A DNA stretch of 64,000 bases, taken from positions 5,441,018 through 5,505,017 of the forward strand of contig NZ_JH976537.1 in NCBI RefSeq assembly GCF_000309385.1. Direction: 5' to 3'. The position numbers were made by a program, and so were the translations under genes. This DNA is from Nodosilinea nodulosa PCC 7104. GTDB taxonomy: Bacteria; Cyanobacteriota; Cyanobacteriia; Phormidesmidales; Phormidesmidaceae. Shown one piece after another: positions 34,837 through 42,718 of the stretch (position 1 is its first letter; each line of letters starts with the position of its first letter). The notes under the pieces were generated by a model, which had not been told where the DNA came from, searched no databases, and worked only from the letters and a program-made list of their open reading frames with translations.

Positions 34837-36865
34837 CCCAGCAGACTACGAACAGTTCTATCGCTCCTTGTACCGTATTCGTCGGGTCGAAGAGGAGATT
34901 GCCAAGGTTTATCCGACCGACAAAATTAAGAGCCCGGTGCACCTGTCGATTGGCCAAGAGGCGGTTTCAGTCGGGGTTTGTGAGGCGCTACAGCCTGAAG
35001 ATACGGTGTTTGGCACCTACCGCAGCCACGCGGCCTACCTGGCCAAGGGGGGCAGCCTGCGGCAGATGGTGGCTGAACTCTACGGTAAGGCGACGGGCTG
35101 TACCAGAGGCAAGGGCGGCTCAATGCACCTGATTTACCCCGAGGCCGGGGTAATGGGCACCTCAGCGGTGGTGGGCACCACCATTGCCAACGCCGTGGGC
35201 TATGCCTACGCGCTCAAGCAGCGGCAGCAGTCTTCGGTGGTGGCCAGCTTTTTTGGCGATGGGGCCGTGGATGAGGGGGTGTTTTACGAGAGTCTGAACT
35301 TTGCGGCGCTGAAACAACTGCCGCTGATCTTTATCTGCGAAAACAATTTCTACGCGATTCACACCCACCAGCGGCTGCGGCAGCCGGTGATCGACATCTG
35401 CGATCGCGCCCGCGCCTTTGGCATTCCCACCGAGCGAATCGAAAACAACGATCTGTTTGCTATCTACGAGCGAGTTAGTGCGGCTGCCGAAGGCTTGCGC
35501 CGGGGGGAACCGGGCCCCTATTTCTTTGAGTGTATGACCTATCGCTGGAAGGAGCACGTTGGCCCCAATGACGATTTCCACCTGGGCTATCGCGACCCCG
35601 AAGAGGCCCAGACCTGGAAGGACAACGACCAGGTGCGCCAGGTCGCGCAGCTAGTGGATGAGGCCAAACGCAGTGCGATCGAAGCTGAGATTGAAGCCGA
35701 AATTGCTGAGGCCTTTGAGTTTGCCGAGTCAAGCCCGTTCCCTGACCCCGCCGAGCTGTTTACCGATGTCTTTAAGCCGCTGGCAGCGACGGCCCTGAGC
35801 GACGAGCCCGCCGGTACTGAGCCAGCGTCGCGCACCTGCTCCTACGTTGAGGCGCTGCGCGAAGCCGCCGATCAGGCTATGGCCGCAGACGATTCGGTGA
35901 TTGTGTTTGGCCTGGATGTTGACGACCCCAAGGCGATTCAGGGCACGACCCAGGGGTTGGTCAAAACCTATGGACCCGAGCGAGTCTTTGGCACCCCCCT
36001 ATCCGAGGACGCCATGACTGGGGCGGCCATCGGTATGGCCCTGGCGGGTCTGCGCCCCGTCCACATCCACATTCGCATGGACTTTTTGATGCTGGCGATG
36101 AACCAGCTGATCAATGTGGCCGCTAAGAGCCGCTACATGTACGGCGGGCAGGTGAATATTCCGCTGGTGGTGCGATCGATGATCGGCAAAAGCTGGGGCC
36201 AGGGGGCTCAACACTCCCAGGGCCTCTACGGCTTTTTTATGAACATTCCGGGCATCAAAGTCGTCGCCCCAACGACGCCCTACGACGCCAAGGGCTGCCT
36301 GCTAGCGGCCATCCAGGATGAAAATCCGGTGATGTTTGTTGAGCACCGGCTGCTGCACTTCCAGAAGGGTCCGGTGCCCGAGCCTGCCTACGCTGTTCTG
36401 CCGGGCAAGGCTCGCGTTACCGCGACTGGTAGCGACGTCACGGTCGTTGGTATTTCCTATATGCAAATCGAGTGTCTGCGCGCCCAGCGCTACCTCGAAG
36501 AGGTTGGCCTGGAAGCCGAGGTAATCGACCCGATCTGGCTCAGCCCGCTGGATATTGACACCATTGTGGCGTCGGTGGAGAAAACGGGCCGTCTGTGCGT
36601 GGTTGATAACGGCTGGGCTACCTGCGGGGCCGGGGCCGAAATCGTTAGCCAGGTGGTTGAGCGCTTGCAGGGGGTGCGCGAGATTCAGGTGAAGCGGCTT
36701 GGGTTTGAGCCCGTTACCTGCCCCACGGCCCCAAACCTAGAGGATCTCTATTATCCCAACGGCCGCACCATTGCTTCGACACTGCACGAGATGGTCAAGG
36801 GGCGGGCCTGGCTTCCCGAAGAGCGCGATGATCTCAAGGATATCGAGTTCAAAGGGCCATTTTAA
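34829..36865 (+). CDS. Fused E1alpha-E1beta thiamine diphosphate enzyme
   Basis: The 678-residue protein joins two subunits that are normally separate in 2-oxoacid dehydrogenases. Residues about 1-320 are E1alpha (SIGQEAVSVGV, GTYRSHAAYLAKGG, FGDGAVDEGVFYESLNFAAL for thiamine diphosphate and Mg, with the ENNFYAIHT strand). Residues about 340-660 are E1beta (VFGTPLSEDAMTGAAIGMALAGLRP, GKSWGQGAQHSQGLYGFFMNIPG). The linker is Glu/Ala-rich. No E2 or E3 gene is nearby, so a free-standing ketol or acyl transfer is more likely than dehydrogenase work. In some antibiotic clusters E1 homologues add a two-carbon branch to a sugar. Position between a Fcl-like and a ColD-type gene suggests a nucleotide-sugar substrate. 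Confidence 0.88.
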   Translation: MYSPADYEQFYRSLYRIRRVEEEIAKVYPTDKIKSPVHLSIGQEAVSVGVCEALQPEDTVFGTYRSHAAYLAKGGSLRQMVAELYGKATGCTRGKGGSMHLIYPEAGVMGTSAVVGTTIANAVGYAYALKQRQQSSVVASFFGDGAVDEGVFYESLNFAALKQLPLIFICENNFYAIHTHQRLRQPVIDICDRARAFGIPTERIENNDLFAIYERVSAAAEGLRRGEPGPYFFECMTYRWKEHVGPNDDFHLGYRDPEEAQTWKDNDQVRQVAQLVDEAKRSAIEAEIEAEIAEAFEFAESSPFPDPAELFTDVFKPLAATALSDEPAGTEPASRTCSYVEALREAADQAMAADDSVIVFGLDVDDPKAIQGTTQGLVKTYGPERVFGTPLSEDAMTGAAIGMALAGLRPVHIHIRMDFLMLAMNQLINVAAKSRYMYGGQVNIPLVVRSMIGKSWGQGAQHSQGLYGFFMNIPGIKVVAPTTPYDAKGCLLAAIQDENPVMFVEHRLLHFQKGPVPEPAYAVLPGKARVTATGSDVTVVGISYMQIECLRAQRYLEEVGLEAEVIDPIWLSPLDIDTIVASVEKTGRLCVVDNGWATCGAGAEIVSQVVERLQGVREIQVKRLGFEPVTCPTAPNLEDLYYPNGRTIASTLHEMVKGRAWLPEERDDLKDIEFKGPF

Positions 36866-36928
36866 ATCTCAATTTTGGTTGTTACAGAGCAGACAAGCGA
36901 TTACGAATTAAGGAAAGGACAGTCACCC

Positions 36929-38128
36929 ATGGGCGTACAAACTTCGCTAGAGGCCGTCGAGCTAAACTGGCCGTTGATGAGTAACAACATCACTCGGCAG
37001 GATTTAGACAGGCTGATCGAGTTCCTCAAGCAGGATGATCCTATTCTCACCCAGTCGACCCAGGTGCGGGCCTTTGAGCAGGAGTGGTCAGACTGGTTGG
37101 GTGTCAAGTACAGCGTCTTTGTCAATTCGGGATCGTCGGCCAATCTACTGACGATGGCCACCCTGCGCGAGACCTATGGGTTAGGGGAAGTAATTGTGCC
37201 GACGCTGACCTGGGTGTCGGATCTGGCCTCGGTGCTGCAGTGCGGGTTTACGCCGGTGTTTGTGGATATTGACCCCCACACCCTGGGCATGGACGATGAG
37301 CAGGTGATCGCCAAGCTTAGCGATCGCACCCGAGCCGTATTTCTCACCCATATTCTGGGGTACAACGCCCTGAGCCAGCGTCTGCTCGACGAACTGGCCG
37401 CCCGCAACATTCCGCTCATTGAGGATGTCTGCGAATCCCATGGGGCCACCTTTAAGGGCCAAAAGCTGGGCACCTTTGGCCTCATGTCCAATTTTTCCTT
37501 CTACTATGCTCACCACATGAGCACCATTGAAGGCGGCATGATCTGCACCAATGACCCCGACCTCTACCAGACCCTGCGGATGTTTCGCTCCCACGGCATG
37601 GTGCGCGAGGCGACGTCCGATGCCACCAAGCAGAAGTACTACCAAAATCACCCCGATCTCAACCCCGACTTTATCTTTGCCTTTCCGGCCTACAACGTGC
37701 GCAGCACCGAGCTAAATGCGGTGATTGGGCGATCGCAGCTACCGAGGCTCGACGCCAACAACACCCTGCGCACTGAGAATCTGAAGCTGTTTTTACAGCA
37801 CCTCGACCCCGAAAAATATCAAACTGACTTTGCCGTTGAGGGCAGTTCTAACTACGCCTTTACGCTGGTCCTTAAAAATCCCGATAGCGAACTGCGCGAT
37901 CGGGTGATGCAGGCCATGCGTCAGGCCAAAGTGGAGTTTCGCCGTGGCACCTCGGGTGGGGGCAACCAGCTGCGTCAGCCCTTTATGAAAACCGTAGTGG
38001 GAGATGATGAGTATAAACACTATCCAGCCGTTGATCACGTGCATTTTTACGGATTTTATATCGGCAATTATCCAGGGCTTGAAAAACAAAAAATCCTCGA
38101 TCTCTGCGAGCTTTTGAATAGCCTGTAA
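36929..38128 (+). CDS. ColD-type PLP-dependent sugar 3-dehydratase (DegT family)
   Basis: The 399-residue protein has the DegT/DnrJ/EryC1 fold: NSGSSANLLTMATL binds PLP phosphate, IEDVCESHGATFKG has the Asp that pairs with the cofactor ring. At the position of the Schiff-base lysine (FSFxxxK in aminotransferases) it has His, in FSFYYAHHMSTIEGGM. That Lys-to-His change defines ColD, GDP-4-keto-6-deoxymannose 3-dehydratase of colitose synthesis, which removes the C3 hydroxyl instead of transaminating. I start at the ATG 36929, behind AAGGAAAGG; the frame reaches 36875 only via TTG. Predicted product: GDP-4-keto-3,6-dideoxyhexose or the heptose equivalent. Confidence 0.85.
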   Translation: MGVQTSLEAVELNWPLMSNNITRQDLDRLIEFLKQDDPILTQSTQVRAFEQEWSDWLGVKYSVFVNSGSSANLLTMATLRETYGLGEVIVPTLTWVSDLASVLQCGFTPVFVDIDPHTLGMDDEQVIAKLSDRTRAVFLTHILGYNALSQRLLDELAARNIPLIEDVCESHGATFKGQKLGTFGLMSNFSFYYAHHMSTIEGGMICTNDPDLYQTLRMFRSHGMVREATSDATKQKYYQNHPDLNPDFIFAFPAYNVRSTELNAVIGRSQLPRLDANNTLRTENLKLFLQHLDPEKYQTDFAVEGSSNYAFTLVLKNPDSELRDRVMQAMRQAKVEFRRGTSGGGNQLRQPFMKTVVGDDEYKHYPAVDHVHFYGFYIGNYPGLEKQKILDLCELLNSL

Positions 38129-38179
38129 ATTTAATTGAGTCTCTGGACTGATGTTGTCTGTAGTTTTTGGAGAAAACCC

Positions 38180-39691
38180 ATGGGTAGTCAGCTCGATTTA
38201 GTCTTAATCAATCCGGCTAACCGCAAGCGCATTTATCAATCTCTGGCGACCGATTTAACGGCGATCGAACCGCCGGTTTGGGCGGGCTTAATGGCTACTT
38301 TTGCCCGCAATCAAGGCCTTTCGGTCCAAATTATTGACGCCTGTGCCGATAACCTCAGCCCAGAGGAAACCGCCGATCGCGTCAAAGACATCAACCCGGT
38401 GTTGACGGCGGTTGTGGTCTACGGTCACCAGCCATCGGCCTCGACTCAGGTAATGGCTGGGGCCAGCGTGGTAACCACTGCGATCAAGCAGGCTGTCCCC
38501 GAGGCCAAGGTCATCATGCTGGGTGGACACGCGGCAGCACTGCCCGAGCGCACCCTGCGGGAAGAAGACGCTGACTTTGTTGCGGCAGGTGAAGGCCTCT
38601 ATACCCTGACCGAGCTGGTTCAGGCGCTCAAAACCGGGCAGCCCGACTACTCTAAGGTGCGCGGCCTCTGGTACTTCGACAATAAAGAGGCCAAATTCAA
38701 TCCCTCCGCCCCTCTGGTGCAGGATTTAGAAGCCCAGATGCCCGGCATTGCCTGGGATCTGTTGCCCATGGAGAAGTATCGGGCCCACAACTGGCACTGT
38801 TTTGACGGGTTGCAGCGCCAGCCCTACGCCGCCCTCTACACCACCCTGGGCTGTCCGTTTCACTGTAGCTTCTGCTGCATTCAAGCGCCCTTTAAAGATG
38901 GCGAAAAGCTGCTGGGCTATAAAACCATCACCAACAGCTATCGGTTCTGGAGCCCCGACGCTGTCATTGCCGAGATTGACATTCTCGTCAACCGCTACGG
39001 TGTGCGCAACATTAAGATCGCTGACGAGATGTTTGTACTCAACCCCAAGCATGTGCTGGGCATCTGCGATCGCATCATCGAGCGCGGCTATGACCTCAAT
39101 ATCTGGGCCTACGCCAGGGTTGACACCGTGCGCGACGAAATGCTCGACAAGCTGAAGCGGGCAGGCTTTAACTGGCTGGCCTTTGGCATTGAAGCGGCTA
39201 GCGATCGCGTCCGCGATGATGTGCAAAAAGGAGTTGGCCAAACCGATATTTACGGCACCATTCGCAAGGTACAGGCGGCGGGTATCAACATTATCGGCAA
39301 CTATATCTTTGGCCTGCCGGAAGATGACCTAGACACCATGCAGGAAACCCTCGATTTGGCCCTTGAGCTCAACTGCGAGTTTGCCAACTTCTACTCCACC
39401 ATGGCCTACCCAGGTTCGCAGCTCTACGAAATGGCCCTTCAGCACGATTGGGCACTGCCTAAATCTTGGGCTGGCTTTTCTCAGCACGCGGTAGATACCA
39501 TGCCGCTGCGCACCAACCATCTCACCGCCGCTCAGGTGCTGGAATTTCGAGACAAGGCATTCCAAATTTATTTCAACCACCCCAATTACCTGAAGCTCAT
39601 CCACGAGAAGTTTGGCCCTGAGACAGTCAAGCACATCCAGGAGATGGCTTCCCTGAAGCTAGAGCGGCAGTTGCTGAGTGCGACTGCCTGA
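38180..39691 (+). CDS. B12-binding-type radical SAM protein
   Basis: The 503-residue protein has an N-terminal Rossmann-like cobalamin-binding-type domain (LVLINPANR through VIMLGGHAAALPERTL, about residues 1-150) and a radical SAM barrel with CPFHCSFC (C-x3-C-x2-C) near residue 220. Then follow GIEAASDRVRDDVQKGV and a long C-terminal part. The class includes methylases and other C-C bond-forming enzymes of polyketides, lipids and glycans. It sits in the deoxysugar operon 51 bases after the ColD-type gene, so it may modify that sugar. TTTGGAGAAAA lies before the ATG. Confidence 0.87.
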   Translation: MGSQLDLVLINPANRKRIYQSLATDLTAIEPPVWAGLMATFARNQGLSVQIIDACADNLSPEETADRVKDINPVLTAVVVYGHQPSASTQVMAGASVVTTAIKQAVPEAKVIMLGGHAAALPERTLREEDADFVAAGEGLYTLTELVQALKTGQPDYSKVRGLWYFDNKEAKFNPSAPLVQDLEAQMPGIAWDLLPMEKYRAHNWHCFDGLQRQPYAALYTTLGCPFHCSFCCIQAPFKDGEKLLGYKTITNSYRFWSPDAVIAEIDILVNRYGVRNIKIADEMFVLNPKHVLGICDRIIERGYDLNIWAYARVDTVRDEMLDKLKRAGFNWLAFGIEAASDRVRDDVQKGVGQTDIYGTIRKVQAAGINIIGNYIFGLPEDDLDTMQETLDLALELNCEFANFYSTMAYPGSQLYEMALQHDWALPKSWAGFSQHAVDTMPLRTNHLTAAQVLEFRDKAFQIYFNHPNYLKLIHEKFGPETVKHIQEMASLKLERQLLSATA

Positions 39692-39961
39692 TGCATCCTA
39701 TCTAGCGCAGTTATCAACTGTTTTGAAGAGCTGCTCTTTTGGCACTGGCCTCTTGAAAGGAGATGGACTCCTACAACCCTTGTGCAGCATGAGTTGTAGC
39801 TAATTAGCCCAAAATCCTGAAAGTACTTTCTAGGCAAGGCTTATCAGCCATCTATCTCCTGTTGGCAGACCAGTGCCGTTCTTTTGCCACCAACGGTTAG
39901 AGTTCTCGTTTTTCCAGGAAGCCAACTACTTTTACCAACACCTAGATAAAGCCAAATAGTT

Positions 39962-41311
39962 ATGATAAATAAAGTTCTCCTTTCGGACCTTCGAAACATT
40001 TCACAACAGGAGTTTGAGGTCGCAATAGAAATTTGCTCCAAACTAAAGCAAATCGTAGATTTGAGACATAAATGGGTACAAGATCATAACTTGGATCCTG
40101 AAATAGTGTACCCATCAGCGAACTGGGGAAGCGAAGGAAAACCAGATGCAGACAACGAGTATCGATTTCGAGACCTTTTTGAGCTAATCGCTAACCAGCC
40201 TAAGTATGAACTTATCAATAACTTGCGGCTTTATAGTCAAATGTTCTCTGGATATCAACTTGCTTCTTTCTCGCACGCCTTTGACAAGCCTTTAATCAAC
40301 TCAATCGAGAGCATTGATGAAGCTTTAAATTCTCAGATGCCGGAGTCAGATTCATGGGTTTTTCGGTACCTCGAGATGACTAAAGACTTACCCAAGGATT
40401 TGGCAGTTCAAGTTCCCAGAATGCTAGGAGAGGTGGGCTGGGATTTTGACGGACAGCTGATTAATCATGATATCTGTGTATATCAAGAGCGGGTCAATCT
40501 GCTCTACGAATCAGGCGTTATTGACAGATTGCAGGAGACTGTTCGCGAAAATGGTTACGTAAACATTTTGGAGATCGGAAGTGGATATGGAGGGCTAGCC
40601 TACCTTATTAAGAATATTATTCCCGAGGCTAACTATTACTGTTGTGACTTGCCTGAATCTCTTTTATTTGCGTGCCTTTACCTTGGCTTGACGTGCCAAA
40701 ATATTTCGCAAACTATTTATGACGGAAGTAACTCAAGCACCCTTGCTGAGATGGATAGTGGATTTAAGTTTGTATCAAATCACTTATTTGATAGTTTATT
40801 GACTGAAGGGATTCGTATTGATTTGGCGATTAATACACTCTCAATGTCTGAAATGTCCGAAAAGCAAATTCGCTACTATTCAGAAAGCCTGGGAAAGTTA
40901 TTAGGGAATACGGGCGTTTTCTTTGAGCAAAATCAGGATAATCGCGAATCGGGTCTGTTGTACTGCAAAGATTATATAACTGATTACTTCAATATTCGGC
41001 ATGTCTTGCTCTCAAAAACGATACCAGGACTTACTCAGGGTGTTGCTGATCTATGGTCTAATCATGAATTAGACCCCGATCATTTGCTTAAGAGCCTGAA
41101 AGACGCTGAGTCAACTATTGCAGAGCAGCAACTTAGTATTGTAGCTCTGCAACGTGGTATTACCAGTATTCAGGCTGAGCTGGATGCAGCTAATACAAAT
41201 AACAATATCAATAATATCAATAATATCAATCCGAATAATAATACGGATGATAATGCGAGTAAACTTTGGAAGTTACTACGAGGATTTTGGGTAAAGTTGA
41301 AGAAACTTTAA
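39962..41311 (+). CDS. Putative sugar O-methyltransferase
   Basis: The 449-residue protein has a helical N-terminal region, then a class I SAM domain whose motif I is ILEIGSGYGGLAYLI (about residue 200) and CCDLPESLLFA follows as the acidic strand. It matches the pattern of putative sugar O-methyltransferases in polysaccharide clusters. The C-terminal 80 residues contain a coiled-coil-like stretch and an Asn/Ile low-complexity run (NNINNINNINPNNN), then a basic KLWKLLRGFWVKLKKL end. The gene is clearly more AT-rich than those upstream, marking the start of a compositional island. Confidence 0.8.
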   Translation: MINKVLLSDLRNISQQEFEVAIEICSKLKQIVDLRHKWVQDHNLDPEIVYPSANWGSEGKPDADNEYRFRDLFELIANQPKYELINNLRLYSQMFSGYQLASFSHAFDKPLINSIESIDEALNSQMPESDSWVFRYLEMTKDLPKDLAVQVPRMLGEVGWDFDGQLINHDICVYQERVNLLYESGVIDRLQETVRENGYVNILEIGSGYGGLAYLIKNIIPEANYYCCDLPESLLFACLYLGLTCQNISQTIYDGSNSSTLAEMDSGFKFVSNHLFDSLLTEGIRIDLAINTLSMSEMSEKQIRYYSESLGKLLGNTGVFFEQNQDNRESGLLYCKDYITDYFNIRHVLLSKTIPGLTQGVADLWSNHELDPDHLLKSLKDAESTIAEQQLSIVALQRGITSIQAELDAANTNNNINNINNINPNNNTDDNASKLWKLLRGFWVKLKKL

Positions 41312-41513
41312 ACTACATCCCGGCACAGATTTTAAGGAAGGTGCTGAGCTGATTCAAACTCTGCTAAGGTATCGTTGTAAATATGCCAAAGGTTCTGAAA
41401 CTTCTGTTCAGTAAGGATGCTAATTAAAAATAGAGCTACTGCTCTTATTCTTTCCTATTATGAAGATAGGCGCTTTTGATGTAGTCCACATAGTGCAGTA
41501 ATAGGATTAGACA

Positions 41514-42584
41514 ATGTCGTCGATTAATGATTCTCTCCCCGTCGATGAAAATAAAATTTCATTTGGTTCTGAGATGTCGCCTTTTGACCAAATTGCGTTG
41601 AGAGAAATTTTAGATGGCTTCGGTCGAAAAGACCTCAAAATTTTAGAAATTGGAAGCTGGGTTGGACTGGGTTCGACTCAGATATTTGCAGAGTATTGCA
41701 GCATCTTATACTGCGTAGACAGTTGGAAAGGAAATTTAATACCGCAACATGACAATCTAATTAAAAGGACAGATCCACTGAGTCTCTTTAATAGTAACAC
41801 TGAGAAATTCAGTAAAAAAGTTGTTCCAATAAAAGCGTCATCTACAATAATTACTGAGATTTTTAGGCCTAACTATTTTGACTTAATATTCATTGATGCG
41901 GACCATACCTATAATGGTGTCAAGCAAGATATTCAAAATGCGCTTCCTCTGCTAAAAAAAGATGGCATACTATGTGGTCATGATTGTGAAGGTCGTGTTG
42001 ATGAAAGCAACAAAGACATAATCATGGGAAATTTAGATATTGATGCGGTAGAAAATGTCTTCCCTAAATTTACTCATACACACTGTGGTGTAGTCGCCGC
42101 AGTCTCTGAGATAGATTTGCCCGTTTTTCTTTTTTCAGAAAAGAATGAGCCGTGGACTATCCTTGTTGACTCCCAAGAGAGGATGGGCTTATCAACTATA
42201 TGGTTCATCATCAACGAGCTGGGAAGTGAAAAAGTCTTTGAAAACAGCTATGCTCCCGTTCTAGTTGAAGAATTAGAGCGGTTTAACATTGTTCTTTATA
42301 GGAGAGAATACTATGGCTTGCCTAAATGGCTTGGGCCAATTGAGGTTGACACCTTAACCTCGGATCAACTTGAGGATATCGATTGCATTTTCAAGAGTTA
42401 TTCGCTTAAAGAAGTTAAAAAATTCATAGCAGCCTATACTGACTTGCTTGAAAAGACAAATCATCTTCAGGCACAAGCAAATGATCTTCAGAAAAAACTT
42501 ACAGAAAAAGATAAGCTCTCGAAGCTCAGATCGTTTTTAAGATCTATTATCTCTTCAGTACAACTCCAGGGGCGGAAAGGTTGA
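41514..42584 (+). CDS. Class I SAM methyltransferase (TylF-like / Methyltransf_24)
   Basis: The 356-residue protein has motif I ILEIGSWVGLGSTQIFAEY near residue 45, YCVDSWKG as the second strand, and DLIFIDADHTYNGVKQDI with the metal-binding Asp pair, then GILCGHDCEG. This suits a metal-dependent O-methyltransferase of the macrocin/TylF type acting on sugars. The C-terminal 40 residues form a coiled coil (ANDLQKKLTEKDKLSKL) with a basic tail, similar in kind to the preceding methyltransferase. AT-rich like its neighbours. Confidence 0.82.
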   Translation: MSSINDSLPVDENKISFGSEMSPFDQIALREILDGFGRKDLKILEIGSWVGLGSTQIFAEYCSILYCVDSWKGNLIPQHDNLIKRTDPLSLFNSNTEKFSKKVVPIKASSTIITEIFRPNYFDLIFIDADHTYNGVKQDIQNALPLLKKDGILCGHDCEGRVDESNKDIIMGNLDIDAVENVFPKFTHTHCGVVAAVSEIDLPVFLFSEKNEPWTILVDSQERMGLSTIWFIINELGSEKVFENSYAPVLVEELERFNIVLYRREYYGLPKWLGPIEVDTLTSDQLEDIDCIFKSYSLKEVKKFIAAYTDLLEKTNHLQAQANDLQKKLTEKDKLSKLRSFLRSIISSVQLQGRKG

Positions 42585-42718
42585 ATTATTTTATAACGCT
42601 AATTTTGACAACACAGCACTGAGCTTTTGATTTAAAGTGTTTCTCTGTCACCGATAAGTCAAGATGGACATTGGTAAGCTCGCAAATTCTTTGTAGATGT
42701 TTCATTTCATCCACACTT

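Noticed and set aside
34829..36865. Pyruvate dehydrogenase complex member
   Set aside because: E2 and E3 genes are absent nearby and all neighbours are sugar-modifying genes, so a free-standing transfer reaction is more likely.
36929..38128. Ordinary sugar aminotransferase
   Set aside because: The PLP lysine is replaced by histidine, which is the hallmark of the ColD dehydratase subgroup.
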